Part shown: one piece after another, positions 35,877 to 44,225 of the stretch
Layout of the letters: every line of letters begins with the position of its first letter
Numbering within the stretch: the first letter of the stretch is position 1
Assembly: GCA_910577505.1 (NCBI GenBank)
Contig: CAJTLN010000002.1
Coordinates: 248,001-312,000 of the forward strand
Direction: 5' to 3'
Length of the DNA: 64,000 nucleotides
Source of the DNA: an uncultured Bacilli bacterium
Lineage (GTDB): Bacteria; Bacillota_I; Bacilli_A; RF39; UBA660
Position numbers and translations under genes: made by a program
The notes under the pieces: model-generated
Databases searched by the model: none
What the model was told of the DNA's origin: nothing
The model's input: the letters and a program-made list of their open reading frames with translations, nothing else

Positions 35877-36698
35877 ATGAAATATATAATTACAAGAATT
35901 GATTATAATCATGTTAAAGCTGAAGTAGATGGATATTATCCATTAAGGGGAACTTTTGAGGGCTTTTTTAAAGATTTAAGAAGCTATATTAATCGTTATG
36001 CTTTTGTTAGAAATGTTGAATATAAAAATCATACAATTTTTATGGAAAAATTAGATCCTGAATTTGGTTTTTTATATACTGATGAGTATGTTTTAGATGG
36101 ACTTTTAGAAAATGATGCACGTTTTATGGAATATATGGAGTCTTTTTTAGCTGGATATAAAGAAGTGGAAGAGACTTTAAAAGATAATGTCGCAAGTAAA
36201 ATGGCAATGAAAAATAAACGTGCTAAGGCGTTAAATATTGCCGTTCATTTATATGAAAAATATTGTGCTGATAGTGAAATAGAAGTGATAGAAGATAAGG
36301 AAATTGCTAGAGACGTTGTACAACTATTTAGAAATGAGAATCCTTTAGTTTATACTGGAGTATCTTGTAATATGGAAGGAGATACTTATACATATCCAAG
36401 ATATAAATTTGCAACAGAAGAAATTAAAAGACTTCGAGTTGCAGTAGGAGTTAGTGGTGTTGCAACAGCAGGTTTAGCTATATCAGCTTTAGCATTTTCT
36501 AATCCTATAACAGCAATTGCTGGAGTTGCAACAGGGGTAGGATGCTATTGCGCAAACAAAAAGAGAAAAGAAGTAAATGAAGAAGAAGCAAAAAGAACTT
36601 TAAGAGAATTAGCTCTAATCTATGGGAAAATGTATCCAGATGTAGATTCGGATAAAGATAGTGGACATAAATTGATAAAGAAATTAGATTTATTCTAA
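35877..36698 (+). CDS. Unknown protein with a glycine/alanine-rich membrane hairpin
   Basis: A 273-residue protein without signal peptide. The first 190 residues are soluble and mixed. Around 190-235 lies a Gly/Ala-rich hydrophobic stretch (VAVGVSGVATAGLAISALAF, then ITAIAGVATGVGCY) that could form a membrane hairpin of glycine-zipper type. A charged helical tail follows. I do not recognise a family. Its place between two genes with immunity-like domains makes a toxin or effector role conceivable, but nothing in the sequence proves it. GGGGAGAG precedes the ATG. Confidence 0.65.
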   Translation: MKYIITRIDYNHVKAEVDGYYPLRGTFEGFFKDLRSYINRYAFVRNVEYKNHTIFMEKLDPEFGFLYTDEYVLDGLLENDARFMEYMESFLAGYKEVEETLKDNVASKMAMKNKRAKALNIAVHLYEKYCADSEIEVIEDKEIARDVVQLFRNENPLVYTGVSCNMEGDTYTYPRYKFATEEIKRLRVAVGVSGVATAGLAISALAFSNPITAIAGVATGVGCYCANKKRKEVNEEEAKRTLRELALIYGKMYPDVDSDKDSGHKLIKKLDLF

Positions 36699-36736
36699 TT
36701 TTTTTTTATTTGCTTTTAAATATTGAAGATGATATT

Positions 36737-37801
36737 ATGAACTTGGGGATGATAGATATGATAGTTAGACTAAAAAGAATATATAGTTTTTGGATTGAAT
36801 TTATAATGGTTTCAGTTATTACTTATTTTTGTTTTGAATTTTCTATTGGAATTTTAATTGGGATTTTAGGGGACCATTATAAAGCAAGTATGATAGCTTT
36901 TATGTATTTAAAGCCAATTTTAAAAATAATTGCTTTATTATATTTCGTATTTAGAAATTATATTGGAGGGCATTCTGTATTACAGATAATGTTTGGTATA
37001 AAATTTGAATACAGAGGCAAAGGACAATTAATACTAAAAAATATAATAGATTTGATTACTTTACCTATATCTTTGATAACGATATTGATAAAAAATAAGA
37101 GTATTGGTGATTATGTGTGTAAAATTGATGTTTGCGAAATAGAAAATTATGGCATAAAAAGTGGTAATGTTTTTTTATATTTTATGATTGTATGGTTTAC
37201 TGCAATACCAATTTTGTTGTTTTTCTCATTTGGTTGGAGAATTAATAAATCGGAAGAATATTTTGCTTTTAACTTAAATAATTGTCAAACTGTCAAAGAC
37301 CATATTGGTGTTATTAGGGATTTTTCTTTTGATGATAAAATATTATGGGTTCAGTATGATAAAGATGGAAAATATACAGGGGCTAAGGTGAAAAATGAAG
37401 ATAATAAGGTATTTAAAATAAAAATCTATAATAATATAGAAGATAATGAAATTTCATATTTAGTTATTGATGGTGAAAAGTATGATTATGAAATTGAAAA
37501 ATTTGATTTAAATGAGTATAAAGGAGAGAAATTAGAACTATTTGAGAATTTTGTTGATGAAATAATGGTTAGTGAAATTAAGAGTCAAAAAGATGCAATT
37601 ACTTCCGCTAATGAAGCTTATAAATCTAAATATTCTAAAGAACTTAGTGGGTATGACGCTTATGAGATTTTCTATGATAAAGAAAATGGTGTATATATGA
37701 TTCATTATGTAAGTTCCATAAATCCTAATACTTTAGGTGGTGATTGTACAATTATTATTGAAATTACTGGCAAAGTTTTGCTAATTCAAATTGGTAAATA
37801 A
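36737..37801 (+). CDS. RDD-like membrane protein with NTF2-immunity-like C terminus
   Basis: A 354-residue protein. The N-terminal 160 residues hold four or so membrane helices in RDD-family style, including the GGHSVLQIMFGIKF segment. An external linker follows, and the C-terminal part (about 285-354) reads AITSANEAYKSKY, YEIFYDKENGVYMIHYV, then LGGDCTIIIEITGKVLLIQIG, matching the immunity-like end of the protein at 34669. Starts at 36749 and 36758 are also possible; 36758 has a GGGGATGAT site. It ends at a bidirectional terminator. Confidence 0.65.
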   Translation: MNLGMIDMIVRLKRIYSFWIEFIMVSVITYFCFEFSIGILIGILGDHYKASMIAFMYLKPILKIIALLYFVFRNYIGGHSVLQIMFGIKFEYRGKGQLILKNIIDLITLPISLITILIKNKSIGDYVCKIDVCEIENYGIKSGNVFLYFMIVWFTAIPILLFFSFGWRINKSEEYFAFNLNNCQTVKDHIGVIRDFSFDDKILWVQYDKDGKYTGAKVKNEDNKVFKIKIYNNIEDNEISYLVIDGEKYDYEIEKFDLNEYKGEKLELFENFVDEIMVSEIKSQKDAITSANEAYKSKYSKELSGYDAYEIFYDKENGVYMIHYVSSINPNTLGGDCTIIIEITGKVLLIQIGK

Positions 37802-37828
37802 AAAACAGGAATTAATCCTGTTTTTTTG
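37801..37828. terminator. Bidirectional terminator between convergent genes
   Basis: AAAAACAGGA / TCCTGTTTTT, 10-bp stem, 5-nt loop, with T and A tails on either strand. Confidence 0.9.
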
Positions 37829-38717
37829 TATCTTCTAAAATCATTTCAATAAACTTGTTGGCTCCAAAACTATGAAAAGAATTTTTTAATGTCATTAGAG
37901 AATATGGGATTGATGGTAGCTCAGGAGTAGTTTTAATGACGAAGACTTTTTCGTTTTTTATTTTTTTTATTGCATATTCTTTTGTAACAAGACCAATACC
38001 TAAACCAATAATAACAAAGTCTTCTAAAAGATTGGCACTAGCAACTTCAATTTTTGAAGTTAGTGTTATATTATTCTTTTTACAAAAATCATTTATTGAT
38101 TTTCTGGTAGTTGATGGTGCTTTTGGAAATAATAATGGATATTTATCTAGTTCTTGTAAAGGAATTGTTTTGTCTTTTAATTCTTCATAGTGAATGCTTG
38201 ACGAGATAAAACATTGATGAAGTTTTCCTATTTCTGTTATTTCTAAATCTTCATCATCATTTTCAAGTTCTTTGGCAATTAAAATATCAATCGTTCCATC
38301 TTTTAACATATCACGCATTGTTTTACTTGGATCTGTAAATACTTGAATAGCAATATTTGGATATTGTTCATGAAATTTTTCTAAGTATTTTAATAAAAAT
38401 ATACGACATAGGGTTGTACTTATACCGATTTTTACAATACCTGTTTCAAGTTTTTTAAGATTAGAAAATTGGAATTCAGCCGTTTCAAAGCAATGCATAC
38501 CTTGTTTAACATAGTTATATATTTCTTTTCCATTTTCAGTTAATATTACACCACGTTTTGTACGAATAAATAATTCACCACCCAATTGATTTTCTAATGC
38601 TTTTATTTGTTTTGTTACAGCAGGCTGACTTATCATAAGGCGTTGACTAGCTTTGGTAATATTTCCAACTGTTGCTACTACATAAAAAATTCTATATAAT
38701 TCAAAATTAATATTCAT
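37812..38717 (-). CDS. LysR-type transcriptional regulator
   Basis: A 301-residue LTTR with an N-terminal winged HTH (YRIFYVVATVGNITKASQRLMISQPAVTKQIKALE, about 7-40, helix at SQPAVTKQ) and a periplasmic-binding-fold effector domain (VKIGISTTL through GIGLVTKEYAI). The effector is unknown. It is transcribed away from a PHP phosphoesterase gene, with a textbook T-N11-A inverted repeat between them, so it probably controls that gene and itself. AGGAGG lies 9 nt before the ATG on the minus strand. Confidence 0.92.
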   Translation of the reverse strand: MNINFELYRIFYVVATVGNITKASQRLMISQPAVTKQIKALENQLGGELFIRTKRGVILTENGKEIYNYVKQGMHCFETAEFQFSNLKKLETGIVKIGISTTLCRIFLLKYLEKFHEQYPNIAIQVFTDPSKTMRDMLKDGTIDILIAKELENDDEDLEITEIGKLHQCFISSSIHYEELKDKTIPLQELDKYPLLFPKAPSTTRKSINDFCKKNNITLTSKIEVASANLLEDFVIIGLGIGLVTKEYAIKKIKNEKVFVIKTTPELPSIPYSLMTLKNSFHSFGANKFIEMILEDTKKQD

Positions 38718-38734
38718 TATTATAACCTCCTGTT

Positions 38735-38763
38735 ATTATAATCATTCGAAATAAGTATTTTAA
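38735..38763 (-). promoter_or_regulatory. Promoter of the LysR gene
   Basis: Minus strand: TTAAAA-like -35 (38763-38758), 17-nt spacer, TATAAT (38740-38735). The -35 lies in the T-N11-A box. Confidence 0.5.
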
Positions 38764-38781
38764 TTATAATAAAAAATACTT
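38753..38781. promoter_or_regulatory. LysR-type operator (T-N11-A box)
   Basis: Perfect 9-bp inverted repeat AAGTATTTT (38753-38761), 11-nt spacer, AAAATACTT (38773-38781), the LTTR consensus layout T-N11-A. It overlaps the -35 regions of both divergent promoters. Confidence 0.65.
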
Positions 38782-38787
38782 TATAAT
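38759..38787 (+). promoter_or_regulatory. Promoter of the PHP phosphoesterase gene
   Basis: TTTAAT-like -35 (38759-38764), 17-nt spacer, TATAAT (38782-38787). Confidence 0.5.
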
Positions 38788-38815
38788 TCAAATATAAGTA
38801 GAGGAGTTGAATGTT

Positions 38816-39694
38816 ATGGAAGTAAGAAAAGTTGATTTACATATGCATAGTGTTTATTCAGATGGATCTAAAACACCTATAGAATTATTAGAAATTGCGA
38901 AAAATAGTAATATAGGAACAATGGCTTTAACAGATCATGATAATATAGATGGATCTAAAGAATTGATAAAATATACTGATTTGGGGATTTATCTTTATAG
39001 TGGAGTTGAATTAACTGCTAAAGCAGATAAAGGAAGAATGCATATTTTAGGCTATAATATAGACCTTGACAACGATAGATTAAATAAGAGATTAATTGAA
39101 ATGAAAGATGCTGCTATTTATAATATGATGCTATATGTTGAAATATTAAAGAAAGATTATGGCGTAATTATACCTGTTGAAGAAATAGAAGAATTAATGA
39201 GGAAGAATGGCAATGTTGGAAGACCTGATATTGCTTTAATACTTATTAAATATGGATATTGTTCTGAAGTTGAAGAAGCTTTTCAAAGATATCTTGTTGC
39301 GGCTTATGAAAAGGTACGTAAAATAAAGAAGGGTTTAACTAAAGAAGAATGTGTTGATTTAATTGTTGGAGCTGGTGGAGTTGTTTCTTTAGCACACCCT
39401 TCTTCATTAAAAATGAGTAATGATGAATTAGATAGAGAAATAGCTTATTTAAAGAGCTTAGGAATGAATGCAATAGAAGTTCAACATATTAATAATAAGC
39501 CAGAACAAAGAGAATATTATCGTTATTTAGCTTCTAAATATAAGTTAATGGAGTCTGGTGGAACTGATTTTCATGGATATGAAATAAAACCTGATGTACT
39601 TATGGGAACTGGAAGAAATGGTAATGTTTCAATTGACGAAGGAACTTTAACTTTAACAAAAAATATTAAGAGTAGATATATGATGAGAAGATAA
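38816..39694 (+). CDS. PHP-domain metal-dependent phosphoesterase
   Basis: A 292-residue enzyme of the PHP family (RNase AM/TrpH-like). Metal-binding motifs are intact: DLHMHSVYSDG (about 6-16), LTDHDN (about 37-42), VSLAHPSS and GGTDFHG. Characterised relatives hydrolyse pAp or degrade 5' RNA ends; the substrate here is not known. GAGGAG lies 9 nt before the ATG at 38816. It is divergent from the LysR gene and likely its target. A terminator follows at once. Confidence 0.82.
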   Translation: MEVRKVDLHMHSVYSDGSKTPIELLEIAKNSNIGTMALTDHDNIDGSKELIKYTDLGIYLYSGVELTAKADKGRMHILGYNIDLDNDRLNKRLIEMKDAAIYNMMLYVEILKKDYGVIIPVEEIEELMRKNGNVGRPDIALILIKYGYCSEVEEAFQRYLVAAYEKVRKIKKGLTKEECVDLIVGAGGVVSLAHPSSLKMSNDELDREIAYLKSLGMNAIEVQHINNKPEQREYYRYLASKYKLMESGGTDFHGYEIKPDVLMGTGRNGNVSIDEGTLTLTKNIKSRYMMRR

Positions 39695-39712
39695 TTTTTA
39701 TATCTTCTTTTA
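39686..39712 (+). terminator. Terminator after the PHP gene
   Basis: AGAAGATA / TATCTTCT stem overlapping the stop codon, with a T-rich tail. Confidence 0.75.
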
Positions 39713-39733
39713 TTTTGAATAAAAATTAAAGTA

Positions 39734-39762
39734 TTCACAAACTCTAAAATTAATGTTAAAAT
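39734..39762 (+). promoter_or_regulatory. Promoter of the ruvX operon
   Basis: TTCACA (39734-39739), 17-nt spacer, TAAAAT (39757-39762). TATAAT at 39763-39768 is an alternative -10. Confidence 0.5.
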
Positions 39763-39788
39763 TATAATGAGCTTAAGAAGGTGTGTTA

Positions 39789-40208
39789 ATGAGATGTTTA
39801 GGGTTAGATTTAGGAACTAAAACGTTAGGGTTAGCAATGTCTGATAAATCCAATACAATAGCTGCTCCATATAAAGTCTTAAGATGGGATGGAGAAAACT
39901 ATAACTTATTATTTAAGGAATTGGATGAGATAATTGTTAATAATTCAATAACAGATTTAGTATTAGGACTTCCTAAAAATATGAATAACACATTAGGTTT
40001 TGCTGCTGAAAGAAGCTTGAAATTTAAAGAAGCTTTGGAAAGTAGGTATAATTTAGATGTTAAAATGGTGGATGAGAGATTATCTACTGTTGAAGCTACT
40101 AATTATTTACTTGATGCGGATATGAGCCGAAAGAAGAGAAAAAAAGTTGTGGATGGTGTAGCAGCAAGTATAATACTTGATACATATCTAAAAATGAAAG
40201 GGAATTAA
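39789..40208 (+). CDS. ruvX: Holliday junction resolvase-like YqgF/RuvX
   Basis: RNase H-fold protein with LGLDLGTKTLGLAMSD at the N terminus, VLGLPKNMNNTLG in the middle, and the acidic VDERLST motif. It is annotated as a putative Holliday junction resolvase; in E. coli it also acts in 16S rRNA 5' processing. At 139 residues it is a normal length. It heads ruvX-yrzB-mltG-trmR-trhP1-trhP2-greA, the Bacillus yrrK-to-greA order without udk. Confidence 0.92.
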   Translation: MRCLGLDLGTKTLGLAMSDKSNTIAAPYKVLRWDGENYNLLFKELDEIIVNNSITDLVLGLPKNMNNTLGFAAERSLKFKEALESRYNLDVKMVDERLSTVEATNYLLDADMSRKKRKKVVDGVAASIILDTYLKMKGN

Positions 40209-40210
40209 AA

Positions 40211-40504
40211 ATGAACGAAGAAAAAAAAGGTGTATTTACGATTGTTGATGACAAAGGAAAAGAAATTGAATGTGAAATATTATTTACTTTTGATTCAGAT
40301 GAAACAAAAAAAAGTTACATAGTTTATACTGATAATACTATAGATGAAGAAGGAAGTACAAAAGTATATGCTTCTGTCTATGATCCAACTGGACAAAATT
40401 CTGCGTTATTACCGATAGAAACAGAAAAAGAATGGCTAGTTATAGAAAATATTTTATCTTCAGTACAACAAAAAATCGATGAAGCAGAAAGTGCTGCAAA
40501 TTAG
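40211..40504 (+). CDS. yrzB: DUF1292 family protein (YrzB-like)
   Basis: A 97-residue acidic cytosolic protein of the DUF1292 family (FTIVDDKGKEIECEILFTFDSDE, then YIVYTDN and YASVYDP). Its place between ruvX and mltG is the same as yrzB in Bacillus. Gaps on either side are 2 nt. Function unknown. Confidence 0.85.
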   Translation: MNEEKKGVFTIVDDKGKEIECEILFTFDSDETKKSYIVYTDNTIDEEGSTKVYASVYDPTGQNSALLPIETEKEWLVIENILSSVQQKIDEAESAAN

Positions 40505-40506
40505 TA

Positions 40507-41580
40507 ATGAAAAAGAAAATATTAATATTAGCTATAAGTATATTTTCTTTTTTTCTCGTAGTTGGAGTAGTAGCTGTTTGCTATTATAATCATGCTTTGA
40601 ATACTTCTAGTATGAGTGAAAAAGCTTCAGAAGAAAAAGTAAAAATTATAGTTTCTAAAGGTATGACAACTAAAGATGTTATTGATTTGTTGTATGATGG
40701 TGGTTTGATTGATAACAAGACAGTTGGATATGTTTATTTAAAACTAAATAAAGGTATTGTTGTTCAAGCGGGGGAATATGAAGTAAATCGTAGTATGACA
40801 TTACCAGAAATTTTAGAATATATTAGTAATGGAAATGTAGTAGATAATAGTTTGTCTATTACGTTTATTGAAGGTAAAAGACTTACAACATATGTTAAAC
40901 AAATAAGTGAGAAATTTAATTATAGTGAAGAAGAGATTGTTGAAAAAATATCTAATAGGGAATATTTAGATAGTTTAATAGAAAAGTATTGGTTCTTGAC
41001 TGACGATATATTAAATGATAAATTATATTATGCACTTGAGGGATATTTGTATCCAAGTACATATCAGTTTGAAAAAGATGCGAGTATTGAAGATATAATA
41101 GGAAAGATGTTAGATACAATGAGTAGTGTATTGAAAAGCTATGAAGAAGAAATAAGAACATCAAATTATAGTGTACATGAAATATTAACTTTAGCTTCAG
41201 TTATACAAAATGAAGGAAAAATTAGAGATTTTGATAATATATCTTCTGTTTTCCATAATAGATTAGATAATGGTATGAAGTTAGAAAGTTGTGCTACATC
41301 TTACTATGGAGCTAAGAAAGACTTTACGGCAATGGGTATTGCTAATGATGAGTTAATATCTGCTGATAATCCTTATAATACTTATATTATAAACAAATTA
41401 CCATTGGGACCAATATCTTCGCCAAGTAAATTAGCAATTGGTGCGTCTTTAAAACCAAGTGAAACAGATTTTTTATTCTTTTTATCAGATAATGAGGGAA
41501 CATCTTATTTCTTTAAGACTTATGCAGAACATCAAAATAAGCAAAGGGAACTCGTAAATCTTGGTAAATGGGCTAGATAA
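40507..41580 (+). CDS. mltG: Endolytic murein transglycosylase MltG (YceG family)
   Basis: A membrane-anchored lytic transglycosylase that cuts nascent peptidoglycan. N-terminal helix (about 4-25), LysM-like subdomain (about 45-110), then the YceG catalytic domain with LEGYLYPSTYQF (178-189), ASVIQNEGK (230-238), FHNRL (249-253) and NKLPLGPISSPS. In many homologues the ASVI-x-NE position is Glu; here it is Gln234, with Glu236 kept. Whether activity is affected is unclear, as I am not certain which Glu is catalytic. At 357 residues it is a normal length. Confidence 0.92.
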   Translation: MKKKILILAISIFSFFLVVGVVAVCYYNHALNTSSMSEKASEEKVKIIVSKGMTTKDVIDLLYDGGLIDNKTVGYVYLKLNKGIVVQAGEYEVNRSMTLPEILEYISNGNVVDNSLSITFIEGKRLTTYVKQISEKFNYSEEEIVEKISNREYLDSLIEKYWFLTDDILNDKLYYALEGYLYPSTYQFEKDASIEDIIGKMLDTMSSVLKSYEEEIRTSNYSVHEILTLASVIQNEGKIRDFDNISSVFHNRLDNGMKLESCATSYYGAKKDFTAMGIANDELISADNPYNTYIINKLPLGPISSPSKLAIGASLKPSETDFLFFLSDNEGTSYFFKTYAEHQNKQRELVNLGKWAR

Positions 41581-41592
41581 GGAATGACTATT

Positions 41593-42186
41593 ATGAGAGA
41601 AAAAATAATGGAAATGGAACAGTATGCAAAAGAACATAATGTTCCAATTATTGAAAAAGATTCTATAGCTTTTATAATGAAATTTATAAAAGCTAATGAT
41701 ATTAAAGAAATCCTTGAATTAGGAAGTGCTATTGGCTATTCGGCTATACTTATGGCATCTGTAAAAGATGATATTAAATTGACTACAATTGAACGCGATG
41801 AGAGCAGGTATATGGAATGCTTGAAGAATGTTAAAAAGTGTGGATTTGAAGATAAAATAAATGTAGTATATCAAGATGCATTAGAGGTTAACCTATCAGG
41901 GGTTGCATATGATTTAATATTTATTGATGCTGCAAAAGGACAATATACTAAGTTCTTCGAAAAATATAAATATTTCTTAAAACCTGGAGGAGTTATTATT
42001 AGTGATAATTTAAAATTTCATGGTCATGTAGGAAATAGAAATAATATTGCAAGTAGAAATTTGAAACAATTAGTAGGAAAAATTGAAAATTACATAGATT
42101 TCTTGAAAAATAATGATGAATTTGAAACTAAATTTTATGACGTTGGAGACGGCTTATCTGTAAGCATAAGAAGAGATGATATCTAA
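41593..42186 (+). CDS. trmR: tRNA 5-hydroxyuridine methyltransferase TrmR (YrrM)
   Basis: A class I SAM-dependent O-methyltransferase of 197 residues: LELGSAIGYSAILMA (motif I, about 39-53), ERDESRY, LIFIDAAKGQY and GGVIISDN. In Bacillus this gene (yrrM) methylates 5-hydroxyuridine at tRNA position 34 to mo5U. It sits directly before the two U32 genes that make the hydroxyuridine, which supports the assignment. AAGGA abuts an ATG at 41584, so the ATG at 41593 is preferred. It overlaps the next gene by 11 nt. Confidence 0.85.
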   Translation: MREKIMEMEQYAKEHNVPIIEKDSIAFIMKFIKANDIKEILELGSAIGYSAILMASVKDDIKLTTIERDESRYMECLKNVKKCGFEDKINVVYQDALEVNLSGVAYDLIFIDAAKGQYTKFFEKYKYFLKPGGVIISDNLKFHGHVGNRNNIASRNLKQLVGKIENYIDFLKNNDEFETKFYDVGDGLSVSIRRDDI

Positions 42187-42985
42187 TAATATACTTATAT
42201 ATGTTGATGATTTAAAACATATAAATGATTATAGAAAAGTAGGGGTTTCTGCTTTTCTTTTTGCTTTAGATGGATATAGTGTTGGATATAATACATATTC
42301 ATTAGAAGAGATAAAAAAAGAAGAAGTTTCAAATAAATACATTATGATTAATAGAATGTTAGATTGTAATGATGTAGATCGATTGAAAGAAATTTTAAAA
42401 GATGTTAAAGGAATAAAAGGAATTGTTTACGAAGATATTGCCGTATATAGAATTGCTTTGGAATTAAAATTGGATGTTGAATTGATTTTTTTCCAAAACC
42501 ATTTTGGAACGAATGTTCATTCAGTTAATTTTTGGTTAAATAGAGTGAATAGTATGTTTATTAGTAATGAAATTACTACAGATGAAATAGACTTAATCAC
42601 TAAAGAGGCCATAAAACCAGTATGTATTAATTTATATGGATATAATCAAGTTATGTATAGTAGAAGGTTGCTTTTAAGTAACTGGAGTGAAGAATTTAAT
42701 ATTCCTTATAAAAGTACAAACGTGTTAGAAGATAAAGCTACTCATGTAAAATTTAGAGCTATAGAGAATGATTATGGAACTGTTATGTATTCTGATAAGA
42801 TATTTAATGGTAAAGATTTAATTGGATTAGGTAATGTGAAGTTTTTTTATGTAAATTCAATGATGATAGAACATAATATAGTTATGGATTTTTTAAATGA
42901 TATAGTGGAACACGTATCAGAGCTAGAGGATGATGGCTTCTTAAACAGAGAGACAATTTATAAATTGAAGGAGAGAAATAAATAA
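42176..42985 (+). CDS. trhP1: U32-type tRNA hydroxylation protein, first subunit (YrrN/TrhP1-like)
   Basis: A 269-residue divergent member of the U32 family, smaller than its neighbour and without the GRC/CAQVCR cysteine signature. It has a TIM-barrel-like pattern (IKGIVYEDIAVYRIA, FFQNHFGTNVHSVNFWLNRV). The paired arrangement with a full U32 protein matches yrrN-yrrO (trhP1-trhP2), needed for ho5U34 formation in tRNA. Name from synteny; sequence similarity alone is weak. Confidence 0.7.
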   Translation: MISNNILIYVDDLKHINDYRKVGVSAFLFALDGYSVGYNTYSLEEIKKEEVSNKYIMINRMLDCNDVDRLKEILKDVKGIKGIVYEDIAVYRIALELKLDVELIFFQNHFGTNVHSVNFWLNRVNSMFISNEITTDEIDLITKEAIKPVCINLYGYNQVMYSRRLLLSNWSEEFNIPYKSTNVLEDKATHVKFRAIENDYGTVMYSDKIFNGKDLIGLGNVKFFYVNSMMIEHNIVMDFLNDIVEHVSELEDDGFLNRETIYKLKERNK

Positions 42986-44187
42986 TGGAAAAGTTAGAAT
43001 TACTTGCTCCTTCAGGAGATTTAGAAAGACTTAAAATTGCATGTTTGTATGGAGCTGATGCAATATACATTGGTGGGCAGAATTATAGTTTAAGAGCTAA
43101 TGCACTTAATTTTAGTATTAATGATATAAGAGAAGCTGTAAATTTTGCTCATAGTTTAAATAAAAAAGTTTATGTTACTGTAAATATTGTATTTCATGAT
43201 AAAGATTTGGATGGAGTAGAAGAATATTTAAAAGTATTGGATGAAATAGGTGTTGATGCAATAATTGTTTCTGATGTTGTTATAATGGAATTATGGAAGA
43301 AACTTAATTTAAAATTGGAATTGCATGTAAGCACACAAGCTTCTAGCTTGAACTATGAAACTGTTAGATTTTATCAGGAACTTGGGGCTACAAGAGTAGT
43401 ACTTGCACGTGAAGCTTCAAAAGAAGATATCAAGAGAATTAAAGATGAAACTGGTATTGAAATTGAGTGTTTTGTTCATGGAGCAATGTGTACTAGTATA
43501 AGCGGAAGATGTGTATTGTCTAATTATGCTACTAATAGAGATAGTAATAGAGGTGGGTGTGCTCAAGTATGTAGATTTGTATTTGATGCTCTTAATACTA
43601 ATCAAATATTTAGTATGACTCCTAAGGATTTAAATATGGTATCGAATATTAATGAAATGATTAATATAGGTGTAAATTCGTTTAAAGTAGAAGGTAGAAT
43701 GCGTAGTGTTTATTATATTGCTACAGTAATAGATGTTTATCGAAGATTGATTGACAAAGTAGTGAATAATACTTTAACAGATGCATATACTAAGTATAGC
43801 TTAAGTATACTAAATAGATGTGCAAATAGAGATTCTACTGATCAATTTTTTAATGGGCTTCCAGGTAAAAATGAGCAATATTTTTTAGGAAGAGATGAAG
43901 TGAGCAATAAAGATTTCTTAGGAATTGTTCAAAGTTATGATGAAGAAACAGGTTTTGTTACATTAGAACAGAGAAATTATTTTAAACCTGGCGATGTTGT
44001 GGAATTTTTTGGTCCAGATATGGAAGCAAAAACATTTAAAATACCTGAATTTATATATGATGAAGATGGTAATTTAATAGAAGTCGCCAATCATCCAAAG
44101 ATGATTGTTAAATTTAAAATTGATTTTAAATTGTCACAATTTGATATGATGAGAATTAAAGTGTTTGACATTTCAGATTTTTTATAG
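42985..44187 (+). CDS. trhP2: U32 family tRNA hydroxylation protein (YrrO/TrhP2)
   Basis: A 400-residue U32 protein: ELLAPSGDLERLKIA at the start, a barrel core, and the signature FVHGAMCTSISGRCVLSNYATNRDSNRGGCAQVCR (about 157-191, given by position) with conserved Cys, and a C-terminal beta domain. Acts with prephenate-dependent chemistry in ho5U34 biosynthesis in other bacteria. It starts on the last base of the preceding stop. With trmR it forms a complete hydroxylation-methylation set. Confidence 0.88.
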   Translation: MEKLELLAPSGDLERLKIACLYGADAIYIGGQNYSLRANALNFSINDIREAVNFAHSLNKKVYVTVNIVFHDKDLDGVEEYLKVLDEIGVDAIIVSDVVIMELWKKLNLKLELHVSTQASSLNYETVRFYQELGATRVVLAREASKEDIKRIKDETGIEIECFVHGAMCTSISGRCVLSNYATNRDSNRGGCAQVCRFVFDALNTNQIFSMTPKDLNMVSNINEMINIGVNSFKVEGRMRSVYYIATVIDVYRRLIDKVVNNTLTDAYTKYSLSILNRCANRDSTDQFFNGLPGKNEQYFLGRDEVSNKDFLGIVQSYDEETGFVTLEQRNYFKPGDVVEFFGPDMEAKTFKIPEFIYDEDGNLIEVANHPKMIVKFKIDFKLSQFDMMRIKVFDISDFL

Positions 44188-44225
44188 TATTCTTAGGAAG
44201 ATGTTTTTTGAAGGAGATGCTCAGA

